From NCBI GenBank assembly GCA_021793115.1, contig JAJYTJ010000004.1, positions 32,734 to 51,067 of the forward strand: a DNA stretch of 18,334 nucleotides. The letters are read 5' to 3'. The position numbers and the translations under genes were made by a program. Of this stretch, positions 5,217 through 14,846 are shown one piece after another. How positions within the stretch are numbered: position 1 is the stretch's first letter; each line of letters begins with the position of its first letter. The notes beneath the pieces are model-generated. The model had not been told where the DNA came from. It did not search any database and worked only from the letters and a program-made list of their open reading frames with translations. The DNA comes from Actinomycetes bacterium. GTDB taxonomy: Bacteria > Actinomycetota > Actinomycetes > Actinomycetales > Cellulomonadaceae.

Positions 5217-7004
5217 ATGACCACGCTGCTGGACCCTGCCCTGCCCGCCGACGACACCACCCCCTCGTTCGCCGGCCTCGCGCTGCCCGACGCGCTGCAC
5301 CGCGCCGTCGCCGACCTCGGGTTCGCCGAGCCGACGACCATCCAGGCGGACGCGATCCCCGCGCTGCTCGCTGGTCGCGACCTCGTCGGCGTCGCCCAGA
5401 CCGGCACGGGCAAGACCGCCGCGTTCGGGCTGCCGCTGCTGGCGCGCATCGATCCCGCCGTGGCCGCCGTCCAGGCCGTCGTGCTCACACCCACACGCGA
5501 GCTCGCGCTGCAGGTCGGCGAGGCGCTGACGTCGTTCGCGCGGCACCTGCAGGGCGTCGGCGTCGTCGCCGTCTACGGCGGCGCGCCGTACCTGCCGCAG
5601 CAGCGGGCCCTCGCGCGCGGCGCGCAGGTCGTCGTCGGCACCCCCGGCCGCGTCATCGACCACCTCGAGCGCGGCACCCTGGTCCTCGACCGGGTGGGCT
5701 TGCTGGTGCTCGACGAGGCCGACGAGATGCTCCAGATGGGGTTCGCGGAGGACGTCGACACGGTCCTCGACCGGATCCCCGCTGGCCGGCAGGTCGCGCT
5801 GTTCTCCGCGACGATGCCGTCGGGCATCCGCCGCGTGGCCGACCAGCACCTGGTGGACCCGGTGCGCGTGTCCGTCTCCCGGCCCACCGCGACGGTCGAC
5901 ACCGTGCGCCAGACGTACGCGGTGGTGCCGCAGCGGCACAAGGTCGGCGCGCTCGTCCGCGTGCTGGCGACCAGCGAGGCCGACGGCGCGATCGTCTTCG
6001 TGCGCACCCGCCAGGACGCCGAGCGCGTCGGCAGCGAGCTCGTGGCGCGCGGCCTGCAGGCGGCCTACCTCTCGGGCGACGTCGCACAGGGCGAGCGCGA
6101 GAAGATCGTCGACCGGCTGCGCAGCGGCGCGCTGCGCGTGCTCGTCGCTACCGACGTCGCGGCCCGCGGCCTCGACGTCGAGCGCATCGGCCTCGTCGTC
6201 AACCTCGACCTGCCGCGGGGCGCGGAGCCGTACGTGCACCGGATCGGGCGCACCGGGCGCGCCGGGCGCGCCGGCGAGGCGATCACCTTCATCACGCCGG
6301 GCGAGCAGTCGCGGCTGACGCAGATCGAGCGCACCACGCGCCAGCCGATCGAGCGCGTCGACGTGCCGACGCCCGCGCAGGTCTCGGCGCACCGCGTCGC
6401 GGCGCTGCTCGCCCGGGCCGACGAGCGCACGGCCGCCGGGCGGCTCGACGTGGAGCGGGCCGCCGTCGCGGAGCACCTCCGGGCCCACCCGGACCTCGAC
6501 GTCGCCGAGCTGCTGGCGGTCGTCACCGCGCTCGCCATCGGCGACGAGGGCCCGCAGGCCCGCCCGGAGCAGGGCGACGACCTCGACGACGCGCTCGCGC
6601 GCCTCGGCGACGTGCCGGAGCGGGCGCACCGGTCGGAGTCGCCCGCGCGCCGACGGCCCGAGTCCACGGGGCCGCGCTACCGCGTCTCGGTGGGCCACCG
6701 CGACGGCGTGCAGCCGGGCGGGCTCGTCGGCGCGCTCACCGGCGAGGGCGGCCTGACGGGCAAGGACATCGGCAAGATCGACATCTTCGGCAGCTTCTCG
6801 CTCGTCGACATCCCGGGCGGGCTGAGCCCGGAGGCTTTCGAGCGCCTGTCCCGCACGCGCGTCGCCGGCCGCCCGCTGCACATCCGGCTGGACACCGGCC
6901 CGCGCGCGCCGCGCGAGGCGGCTGCCCGCCCGCCGCGGGAGGGCGCCGCCCGGCGGCCGTACGAGGCCGACCGGCCTCGGCACCACCGGATGCCGCGCCC
7001 CTGA
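5217..7004 (+). CDS. DEAD-box ATP-dependent RNA helicase with DbpA-type RNA-binding domain (DeaD/CsdA-like)
   Basis: A 595-residue RNA helicase that unwinds or remodels RNA, probably in ribosome assembly, RNA decay or cold adaptation. The Q motif region is at about 18-51 (GFAEPTTIQADAIPALL), motif I AQTGTGKT at 60-67, Ia PTREL at 92-96, DEAD at 166-169, SAT at 197-199 and motif VI HRIGRTGR at 341-348. A linker follows, then a DbpA-like RRM at about 487-558 (YRVSVGHRDG, VGALTGEGGLTGKDIGKIDI, FSLVDIPGG). The last 35 residues are basic and rich in R and P, as in many helicase tails. The ATG at 5217 is chosen because the protein then begins a short distance before the Q motif; it lacks a ribosome binding site and follows the folded leader. 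The gene stands alone, convergent with the aldolase gene 39 bases away. Confidence 0.95.
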   Translation: MTTLLDPALPADDTTPSFAGLALPDALHRAVADLGFAEPTTIQADAIPALLAGRDLVGVAQTGTGKTAAFGLPLLARIDPAVAAVQAVVLTPTRELALQVGEALTSFARHLQGVGVVAVYGGAPYLPQQRALARGAQVVVGTPGRVIDHLERGTLVLDRVGLLVLDEADEMLQMGFAEDVDTVLDRIPAGRQVALFSATMPSGIRRVADQHLVDPVRVSVSRPTATVDTVRQTYAVVPQRHKVGALVRVLATSEADGAIVFVRTRQDAERVGSELVARGLQAAYLSGDVAQGEREKIVDRLRSGALRVLVATDVAARGLDVERIGLVVNLDLPRGAEPYVHRIGRTGRAGRAGEAITFITPGEQSRLTQIERTTRQPIERVDVPTPAQVSAHRVAALLARADERTAAGRLDVERAAVAEHLRAHPDLDVAELLAVVTALAIGDEGPQARPEQGDDLDDALARLGDVPERAHRSESPARRRPESTGPRYRVSVGHRDGVQPGGLVGALTGEGGLTGKDIGKIDIFGSFSLVDIPGGLSPEAFERLSRTRVAGRPLHIRLDTGPRAPREAAARPPREGAARRPYEADRPRHHRMPRP

Positions 7005-7043
7005 GGTTCGGGGGGCCCGGCAGCGTGGGGTGCTACGCGCGGC

Positions 7044-8099
7044 TCAGTGCGCCCGTGCCGCCGCGAAGTCCGTCGCCGCAGCCACGAAGGCGTCCACGTC
7101 GGCCTCGTCGGTGTCCCAGGCGCACATGAGGCGCACCTCGCCGCCGTCGGCCCAGTCGTAGAAGTGCCAGCGCTCGCGCAGGTGCGCGGCGAGGGCCGGG
7201 GGCAGCCGGACGAACACGGCGTTGGCCTGCGTCGCCTGCGTCACCTCGACGCCGGGCACCGGCTCCAGCCCGGCGCGCAGCCGCGCCGCCATGCGGTTCG
7301 CCCGGGTGGCGTTCCGCAGCCACAGGTCGCCCTCGTAGAGCGCGAGCAGCTGGGCGGACGCGAACCGCATCTTCGAGGCGAGCTGCAGGTCGACCTTGCG
7401 CAGGAACAGCAGGCCGTCCGAGGCGGCCGGCTCGAGCACCACGACCGCCTCGCCGAAGACCGTGCCCACCTTGGTGCCGCCGAGGGACAGCACGTCGACG
7501 CCGGCCTCTCCGGTGAGCGCCGCGAGGGGCACGCCGAGGAAGGCCGCCGCGTTGGCGAGCCGGGTGCCGTCCAGGTGCACCCGCAGACCCATGGCGTGCG
7601 CCGCCTCCACCACGGCCCGCAGCTCGGCGACCGTGTACGCGGTGCCCAGCTCGGTGGACTGCGTGACGGACACCACGCCGGGTTCCGCCCGGTGCTCGTC
7701 GTGGACGTTCACGCCGTAGCGCTCGACGAGCTCGGGGGTCAGCTTGCCGTCCGGGGTGGGCACGGCCACGAGCTTGAGCCCACCGATGCGCTCGGGCGCC
7801 CCGTTCTCGTCGGTGTTGATGTGCGCGGTCTGCGCGCACAGCACGGCACCCCAGCGCGGCAGCATCGACTGCAGCGCGAGGACGTTCGCCCCGGTCCCGT
7901 TGAACACGGGGAACACCTCGGCCGGCCGGCCCAGGCGCTCCGAGAGCACCGACCGCAGGCGCGCGGTGTAGGGGTCGCCCCCGTACGCCGTGACGTGCCC
8001 CCCGTTCGCCTCCGCGAGCGCGGCGAGCACCTCGGGGTGCGCGCCGGCGTAGTTGTCCGAGCCGAAGTCGATGTGCGCGGGGTCGTGCAGGAGGGTCAC
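7044..8099 (-). CDS. Low-specificity L-threonine aldolase (PLP-dependent, beta-eliminating lyase family)
   Basis: A 351-residue fold-type I PLP enzyme expected to cleave L-threonine or L-allo-threonine to glycine and acetaldehyde. The N-terminus DFGSDNYAGAHPEVLAAL and YGGDPYTARL match the family. Further landmarks are FNGTGANVLAL (about 66-76), H93 in TAHINTDENGAPE (probable cofactor-stacking residue), the TQSTELGTAY loop, D177 in VHLDGTRLANAA (pyridine-nitrogen contact) and K210 in SLGGTKVG (the PLP Schiff-base lysine). Length is normal for the family (about 340-360). The GTG at 8099 places the protein at DFGSDN; the upstream open frame to 8258 is serine/arginine-rich noise. The ribosome binding site is weak. 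Whether threonine is the true substrate cannot be told from sequence; related enzymes act on other beta-hydroxy amino acids. Confidence 0.9.
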   Translation of the reverse strand: MTLLHDPAHIDFGSDNYAGAHPEVLAALAEANGGHVTAYGGDPYTARLRSVLSERLGRPAEVFPVFNGTGANVLALQSMLPRWGAVLCAQTAHINTDENGAPERIGGLKLVAVPTPDGKLTPELVERYGVNVHDEHRAEPGVVSVTQSTELGTAYTVAELRAVVEAAHAMGLRVHLDGTRLANAAAFLGVPLAALTGEAGVDVLSLGGTKVGTVFGEAVVVLEPAASDGLLFLRKVDLQLASKMRFASAQLLALYEGDLWLRNATRANRMAARLRAGLEPVPGVEVTQATQANAVFVRLPPALAAHLRERWHFYDWADGGEVRLMCAWDTDEADVDAFVAAATDFAAARAH

Positions 8100-8284
8100 G
8101 TCACCAGTCTTCCGCAGGCGGCGGCGTGCTCCGGACGCCGCGCGTGCGATCCGCCGGGGGCACGACGAAGATCGACGGGTAGGCCACGGCGAGAGAGGAC
8201 GCGTGACGGTGCAGCCCGACGTGGACGACGTCCGCCACGAGACGCCCAGGGAGCGCATGGGCCGAGCCCGTCTCCGAGCTCCGC

Positions 8285-8488
8285 GTGACGCAGACCGGCG
8301 CCCAGATCCTCAAGCGCGAGCTCCTGGCCGCCGCGGACGTGTTCGCGCGCGCCGGGCTGGTGGTGCTCGCGACCGCCGTCGGCGGCGTGCCGACCCTGCT
8401 GTTCGACGTCGTCGCCTCGCGCGGTGCAGGCTTGACCGCGTTCGGCGTCCTCACGCTGCTGCTCGTCGTGTGCTGGTGGGTGACGTGA
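8285..8488 (+). CDS. Small hypothetical membrane protein, probably frameshifted near its start
   Basis: A 67-residue frame with nearly all G or C third codon positions (two exceptions), which supports real coding. It has a charged N-terminal stretch (ILKRELLAAADVFARAG) and two hydrophobic segments, about 24-42 and 49-66, ending in LLLVVCWWVT. No family was recognised. The GTG at 8285 is the first start in this frame and has no good ribosome binding site. The coding pattern continues upstream but in another frame: from a GTG at 8203 with GAGAGGAC just before it, through an ATG at 8257. Removing one G from GGG at 8259-8261 would join the two into a protein of about 94 residues reading RERMAEPVSELRVTQTG. 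It lies 64 bases before dps. Confidence 0.5.
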   Translation: MTQTGAQILKRELLAAADVFARAGLVVLATAVGGVPTLLFDVVASRGAGLTAFGVLTLLLVVCWWVT

Positions 8489-8499
8489 GCCGCACGGCT

Positions 8500-8520
8500 C
8501 CGCCCGGCAAACCCGGGCGG
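8500..8520. other. GC-rich perfect hairpin between the small membrane gene and dps
   Basis: CCGCCCGG, a five-base loop CAAAC, then CCGGGCGG gives eight perfect G-C pairs. No T-tract follows, so it is not a classical intrinsic terminator. It lies 12 bases after the upstream stop and 32 bases before the dps ATG. It could protect or attenuate the transcript. Confidence 0.55.
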
Positions 8521-8552
8521 CCAGGAAGGACGACGAGAACCGAGGAGACGAC

Positions 8553-9062
8553 ATGACCGACCTGCCGAAGTACACCGTCCCGACCCTCACGACCGACGAG
8601 GGCGCCCAGACCGCCGCCGTGCTCCAGGAGCGGCTGCACTCCCTCAACGACCTCCACCTGACGCTCAAGCACATCCACTGGAACGTCGTCGGCCCCGCCT
8701 TCATCGCGGTGCACGAGATGCTCGACCCCCAGGCGGACGGCGTCCGGCTGATGGTCGACGACATCGCCGAGCGCATCGCGACGCTCGGGGTCTCCCCCGT
8801 CGGCACGCCCGGTGCCCTCGTCGCGGCGCGCACCTGGGAGGACTACCCCCTCGGCCGTGCCACCACCACGGAGCACCTCGCCGAGCTCGACAAGGTGTAC
8901 GCGGGCGTCATCGCCGCCCACCGCGCCGCCGCCGAGGCGACCGAGAAGCTCGACGTGGTGACGAACGACCTGCTCGTCGGGCAGCTGCACGACCTCGAGA
9001 AGTACCACTGGTTCGTCCGGGCGCACCTGGAGAACGCAGGTGGCGCGCTGGGCACCGCATGA
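8553..9062 (+). CDS. dps: Dps family DNA-binding ferritin-like protein
   Basis: A 169-residue ferritin-like protein that assembles into 12-subunit shells, oxidises iron with hydrogen peroxide and protects DNA under stress. The inter-subunit ferroxidase residues seen in E. coli Dps (H51, H63, D78, E82) are all present as H42 (in IHWNVVG), H54 (in AVHEMLD), D69 and E73 (in VDDIAER). LLVGQLHDLEKYHWFVRAHLE is the expected C-terminal helix. The N-terminal tail has only one lysine and one arginine fewer than typical DNA-binding tails, so DNA binding is not assured. The ATG at 8553 follows GAGGAG by five bases, a strong ribosome binding site. The stop overlaps the start of the App1-type gene (ATGA), so the two are translated together. 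Confidence 0.95.
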   Translation: MTDLPKYTVPTLTTDEGAQTAAVLQERLHSLNDLHLTLKHIHWNVVGPAFIAVHEMLDPQADGVRLMVDDIAERIATLGVSPVGTPGALVAARTWEDYPLGRATTTEHLAELDKVYAGVIAAHRAAAEATEKLDVVTNDLLVGQLHDLEKYHWFVRAHLENAGGALGTA

Positions 9063-10222
9063 CCGACCTCGACGCCGACGCGGACCTGCGGGCCGGGCGG
9101 CCCCAGGCCCGCGCCGCGACGACCAACCCGCTGGGTGCGGCGACCGCCCACCTCCACTACGCCGCCCGGATGGACGACGCGCTCGACCGGTGGGTGGCGC
9201 GCACGCTGCGGGGCCGCGGGTGGACGGTCCGGGTCGAGCCCTACCCCGGGTACGGCACGCCGCACTGGATCAGGGTCATGGGGCGCACCGTGCTGGCCGC
9301 CCCGGAGGTCCCCGACGACGAGCTGCCGGGCGCCGGCGCGGCGCAGGCCGGTGGCGACTGGCGCGGCCCGTCGGGCCCGGCCCTGCGCGGCTGGCGCAGC
9401 TTCCTCGCCGCTCCGGTCGCGGGCGCGCGCGTCGAGGTGCGGGTGGGGTCCGCCGTGCACCGGCTCGTCACGGACCGCGGCGGCTACCTCGACCACGTCA
9501 TCCGCGCGGACCTGGAGCCCGGGTGGCACGTCATCGAGCTGCGCTCGCAGGACGGTGCGACGACGACCGCCCCCGTGCAGGTGGTCGACCCGTCGGTGCG
9601 CACCGGCATCGTCAGCGACGTCGACGACACGGTCGTCGTCACGCGCCTGCCCCGGCCGATGATCGCGGCGTGGAACGCCCTCGTGCGCCACGAGAACGCC
9701 CGCGAGGCCGTGCCGGGGATGCCGGAGCTCTTCGCGCGGCTGCTGCAGGACGAACCCCGGCTGCCGGTGCTGTACCTCTCGACCGGCGCCTGGAACGCCG
9801 CCCCCGCGGTAGGCCGGTTCCTGCACCGGCACCGCTACCCGCCGGGCACGCTGCTCATGACGGACTGGGGCCCGACGAACACCGGATGGTTCCGCTCGGG
9901 CCGGCGCCACAAGGTCGCCCAGCTGCACCGGCTGTTCACCGAGTTCCCCGACATCCGGTGGGTGCTGGTGGGCGACGACGGGCAGCACGATCCCGAGATC
10001 TACGCGGGAGCGGCCCGCCACTTCCCGTCGCACGTGCGCGCGATCCTGCTGCGGCAGCTGACGTTCGCCGAGCACGTGCTGTCCACCGGCACGGCGGGCC
10101 CCACCGTGGGGGGAACGCACGCGGGGCGGGCCGCCGCCGCCGAGCACGTGCTGGTGCTGCAGGGGCCGGACGGCCACGAGCTGGCGCGCCAGGCGGACGC
10201 GGCCGGGCTGCGCCTGCGCTGA
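9059..10222 (+). CDS. App1 family phosphatase (DUF2183, HAD-like)
   Basis: A 387-residue protein. The N-terminal half (about 30-180) has RVEPYPGYGTPHWIRVMGR and a strand-rich region (VEVRVGSAVHRLVTDRGGYLD). The second half carries the App1 catalytic domain with a HAD-type DxDxT motif at 187-191 (SDVDDTVV), LYLSTGAWN at about 238-246 and VGDDGQHDPEIY at about 304-315. Yeast App1 with this domain is a phosphatidate phosphatase; the bacterial substrate is unknown, so lipid phosphate is only an inference. The ATG at 9059 overlaps the dps stop by four bases, so expression is tied to Dps. No signal peptide or membrane helix is seen, so it is probably cytosolic. The C-terminus (about 340-387) is variable-looking. 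Confidence 0.9.
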   Translation: MTDLDADADLRAGRPQARAATTNPLGAATAHLHYAARMDDALDRWVARTLRGRGWTVRVEPYPGYGTPHWIRVMGRTVLAAPEVPDDELPGAGAAQAGGDWRGPSGPALRGWRSFLAAPVAGARVEVRVGSAVHRLVTDRGGYLDHVIRADLEPGWHVIELRSQDGATTTAPVQVVDPSVRTGIVSDVDDTVVVTRLPRPMIAAWNALVRHENAREAVPGMPELFARLLQDEPRLPVLYLSTGAWNAAPAVGRFLHRHRYPPGTLLMTDWGPTNTGWFRSGRRHKVAQLHRLFTEFPDIRWVLVGDDGQHDPEIYAGAARHFPSHVRAILLRQLTFAEHVLSTGTAGPTVGGTHAGRAAAAEHVLVLQGPDGHELARQADAAGLRLR

Positions 10223-10229
10223 GGCGGCG

Positions 10230-10436
10230 CTACAGGCGCGACTCGTCGTCCCACTCGGCGGCAGGCGAGTCCTCGTCGTCCGGCTGCAGCTCGGCCTGGT
10301 GCAGCGACCTGGGCGCCCGCCGCACGTCGCCCCCCGACCGCGCATCGGCCGCCTCGAGGTCCGCCTCCGAGCGGACGGGGTCCGCGAGGTGCTCCGCGGC
10401 CGGGTCGGAGTGCAGGTCGCGGCAGCGCTCGGTCAT
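10230..10436 (-). CDS. Small acidic hypothetical protein
   Basis: A 68-residue frame in which only two codons lack G or C at the third position, the coding pattern of neighbouring genes. It is hydrophilic and acidic, with an EAADARSGGDVRR middle and a DDEDSPAAEWDDESRL end, and is probably disordered. No family was recognised. The ATG at 10436 has no ribosome binding site but follows TAGAAC by six bases, suggesting a leaderless mRNA. It ends seven bases after the App1-type gene and is divergent from the small gene at 10507. Alternative: a spurious frame, judged less likely because of the codon pattern. Confidence 0.65.
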   Translation of the reverse strand: MTERCRDLHSDPAAEHLADPVRSEADLEAADARSGGDVRRAPRSLHQAELQPDDEDSPAAEWDDESRL

Positions 10437-10442
10437 GACATG

Positions 10443-10448
10443 GTTCTA
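10443..10448 (-). promoter_or_regulatory. Candidate -10 box for leaderless small acidic protein gene
   Basis: TAGAAC on the minus strand is followed by six bases and then the ATG at 10436. It matches the first two positions of TANNNT but ends in C. No ribosome binding site is present, consistent with transcription starting at the ATG. Confidence 0.4.
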
Positions 10449-10494
10449 CCCGGTCGGCGGCCTGCGCGCACCTGCCCCCGCGGCGCCCGGCGGG

Positions 10495-10500
10495 TACCGT
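10495..10500 (+). promoter_or_regulatory. Candidate -10 box for leaderless gene at 10507
   Basis: TACCGT matches TANNNT and is followed by exactly six bases and then ATG. No ribosome binding site precedes the start, so the transcript probably begins at or next to the ATG. This promoter may also serve glgX. Confidence 0.5.
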
Positions 10501-10506
10501 GACGGC

Positions 10507-10803
10507 ATGCCGCAGCCCTCCCCCGTCCCCGTCGCGCCCGTGGTGCCGGTGAGCGCCGCGATGCGCCGCGCCAAGGTCCGCGCGGCCACCGAGCACACCA
10601 CGGTGGGCCTCGCGCAGTCGGGCGCCGGCGGCACGGTGACCATCGCGTGCGCGTGCGGCATGACGCTGACCAACGGCCCCACGTGGTCGCTCGACGAGCA
10701 CATCCGGCTGCACCGCGCGGAGGCCCGCTTCCTCGCGCTCGCGCAGGCCGCTCCCCCGGGCATCCCCCGGCTCGTCGAGTGGCCGCCGCGGCAGCCCACC
10801 TGA
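10507..10803 (+). CDS. Small hypothetical protein with possible zinc-binding CxC/HxxxH motif
   Basis: A 98-residue protein with one exception to G/C third positions, so coding is well supported. The first 18 residues are proline/valine-rich and probably disordered. The centre holds C48 and C50 (IACACGMTL), then H65 and H69 (DEHIRLHR), a Cys2His2-like spacing (C-x-C-x14-H-x3-H) that could bind zinc; the flanking W60 and hydrophobic residues resemble a small zinc-finger fold. No family was recognised. It is divergent from the acidic gene 70 bases away and lies 13 bases upstream of glgX, whose ribosome binding site begins in its stop codon. The two are probably co-transcribed. Confidence 0.8.
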   Translation: MPQPSPVPVAPVVPVSAAMRRAKVRAATEHTTVGLAQSGAGGTVTIACACGMTLTNGPTWSLDEHIRLHRAEARFLALAQAAPPGIPRLVEWPPRQPT

Positions 10804-10816
10804 AAGAGGCACCCCC

Positions 10817-12979
<2,163 letters not shown>

Positions 12980-13967
12980 TACTTCTTGCGGTAGCCGCCC
13001 GCGAGCATGTCACCGCCGAACAGCACCCCCGGCCCGGCGCCGCCGAGCAGCACGGGCACGTCGCGGTCGTACAGCCGGTCCACGAGCACGACGAGCCGCA
13101 GGGCGATGTCCTGGCCCCCCACCGGCGCCACGCCCGTGAGCCCCACGAGGCCCACGCCGTCGAGGAGCGCCCCGTACCGGCTCGGGTGGACGCGGCCGAG
13201 GTGGTCGAGCAGCGCGCCGAAGTCGTCGAGCGTCGCGTCGGGGCGGCCCGCGACGGCGGCGCGCACGTCGTCGTCGGCCAGGCCCGGCCGCCCCGTGGGC
13301 CGCCGGTGCCGGTAGTCCGGCCCGTCGATGCGCAGCACCTCGAACCGCGCCGCCATCGCCTGGATCTCGCGCAGGAAGTCCTCCGCGGCGAACCGGCCCT
13401 GGCCCAGCGACTCCGGCAGGGTGTTGGACGTCGCGGCGAGCGCCACGCCGCGGTCCGACAGCTCCCGCACCAGGCGGGTCATGAGCATGGTGTCGCCCGG
13501 GTCGTCGAGCTCGAACTCGTCGATGCACACCAGCGCGTGCCGGGCCAGCGCTTCCACGGTGGCCGCGAAGCCGAGCGCGCCCACGAGGTGCGTGAGCTCG
13601 ACGAACGTCCCGTACGCCGTGCGCTGCGTGCCCACCGCGTGCGCGAGCGACGCCAGCAGGTGCGTCTTGCCGACGCCGAACCCGCCGTCGAGGTAGACGG
13701 CGGGGCGGGGGGCCATCCGGCGCCGGAACCGCGGCAGCGACGGCGGGCGGGAGATCACCGCGGCGGCGTCGCGGAGCCGCGCGAGCGCCGCGGCCTGGGA
13801 GGGGTGCGCCGGGTCGGGCCGGTAGGTGTCGAAGCTCTCGCGCGCGAAGTGCCGTGGCGGCACGAGGTCCGCCAGCAGGCGTTCCGTGCTCGGCACGGGC
13901 CGCCGGCCCACGAGCGACCCCGGCGCACCGCCCGGCGCGGGCGGGTCGGTCCGGGTCACGGGGGCCC

Positions 13968-13973
13968 ACTGTA
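13968..13973 (-). promoter_or_regulatory. Candidate -10 box for the AFG1-like ATPase gene
   Basis: TACAGT on the minus strand matches TANNNT and lies eight bases before the GTG at 13959. It is a near mirror image of the promoter on the other side of the 62-base divergent gap. Confidence 0.5.
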
Positions 13974-14007
13974 CGTCCGGCGGGGCGCCCCACCCGCCCG
14001 CCCTGGG

Positions 14008-14013
14008 TAGCGT
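14008..14013 (+). promoter_or_regulatory. Candidate -10 box for the RibD-like reductase gene
   Basis: TAGCGT matches TANNNT and lies eight bases before the GTG at 14022, with no ribosome binding site between. A leaderless transcript is likely. Confidence 0.5.
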
Positions 14014-14021
14014 GAGCCCCC

Positions 14022-14837
14022 GTGACGCAGGCCGCCCCGCTCGAGGTGCTGCTGCCGGGCGCGTCGGGGACCACCGCGCTCCCCGACGACGAGTCCCTCC
14101 TCGCGCTGTACGACGACCCTCCGCCGCGGGCGGTGACGGGCGCCCACGTGCGCGGCATCATGGTCGCGTCCCTCGACGGCGCGGCCACGGGGCCGGACGG
14201 CCGGTCCGGCTCGCTGGGGGACGCCGCCGACCGCCGGGTGTTCGCCGCGCTGCGCGCTCTCGCCGACGTGGTCCTCGTCGGCGCAGGGACCGTCCGCGCC
14301 GAGGGGTACGAGGACGTGCAGGTCCCGGCCCGGCTCCGCGAGGTCCGCGCCGCCCGTGGCCGTGCGCCGCGCATCGAGCTCGCGGTGGTCACGGCGTCCG
14401 GTGCCGTGCCCGCGGCGGTGCTGGACGCCGGGGCGCTCGTCGTCACCGCCTCCGGTGCCCCCGGGCTCGCGGCCCTGCGCGACCGCATCGGGGACGACCG
14501 CCTCGTCGTGGCCGACGCCCCCGGTGACCCCGGCGCGCCCGCGCGCGTCGACGTCGCCGCGGCCGTGCGGGCGCTCGCCGACCGGGGACTGACCCACGTC
14601 CACGCCGAGGGTGGGCCGAGCCTGCTGCACGAGCTCCTGGGGGCGGGCGTGCTCGACGAGCTGTGCCTCACGCTCGCGCCGCTCCTCGTCGGCGGCCTGG
14701 CGCTCGGTCCCCTCGTCGGCGGTGCGCCGGCATGGCCCGGCCGCAGGCCCGCGCCGCTGCCCGCGCCCGCCCGGCTGGAGCTGGCGCACCTGCTGCGGTC
14801 GGGCGACACGCTCCTCGGACGCTGGCTGGTCGCCTAG
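14022..14837 (+). CDS. RibD C-terminal/DHFR-like pyrimidine reductase family protein
   Basis: A 271-residue protein with the RibD C-terminal (dihydrofolate reductase-like) fold. Landmarks are MVASLDGAATGPDGRSGSLG (about 47-66, substrate side), DVVLVGAGTVRAEGY (about 82-96, NADPH-binding loop) and HAEGGPSLLHELL (about 194-206), whose EGGP is characteristic. It lacks the deaminase half of full-length RibD. The orthologous position next to the AFG1-like gene is Rv2671 in M. tuberculosis, reported to have dihydrofolate reductase-like activity linked to para-aminosalicylate resistance. Whether this one works in riboflavin or folate metabolism cannot be told. The GTG start at 14022 appears leaderless. 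Its TAG stop doubles as part of the next gene's -10 box. Confidence 0.9.
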   Translation: MTQAAPLEVLLPGASGTTALPDDESLLALYDDPPPRAVTGAHVRGIMVASLDGAATGPDGRSGSLGDAADRRVFAALRALADVVLVGAGTVRAEGYEDVQVPARLREVRAARGRAPRIELAVVTASGAVPAAVLDAGALVVTASGAPGLAALRDRIGDDRLVVADAPGDPGAPARVDVAAAVRALADRGLTHVHAEGGPSLLHELLGAGVLDELCLTLAPLLVGGLALGPLVGGAPAWPGRRPAPLPAPARLELAHLLRSGDTLLGRWLVA

Positions 14838-14840
14838 GCT
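14835..14840 (+). promoter_or_regulatory. -10 box for the gene at 14847, embedded in the preceding stop codon
   Basis: TAGGCT is a near-ideal -10 hexamer exactly six bases before the ATG at 14847. Its first three bases are the stop codon of the reductase gene. No ribosome binding site separates it from the ATG, so the mRNA is probably leaderless. Confidence 0.55.
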
Positions 14841-14846
14841 CGCGGC

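Noticed and set aside
4860..6986. A 708-codon frame antisense to the helicase gene
   Set aside because: It covers the DEAD-box motifs on the other strand and has only low-complexity R/A/G/V/D content.
7005..7043. Bidirectional terminator between the helicase and aldolase genes
   Set aside because: The 39 bases contain a G-run and some short complementary pieces, but no stable stem with a T-tract.
8101..8454. A 117-codon minus-strand frame ending one base before the aldolase start
   Set aside because: Its tail looks mildly protein-like, but third-position G/C is lower than in real genes here, and most of it is antisense to the small membrane gene with better coding signal.
8500..8520. Intrinsic (Rho-independent) terminator
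   Set aside because: The hairpin is perfect, but no run of T follows on either strand, so it was listed only as a hairpin.
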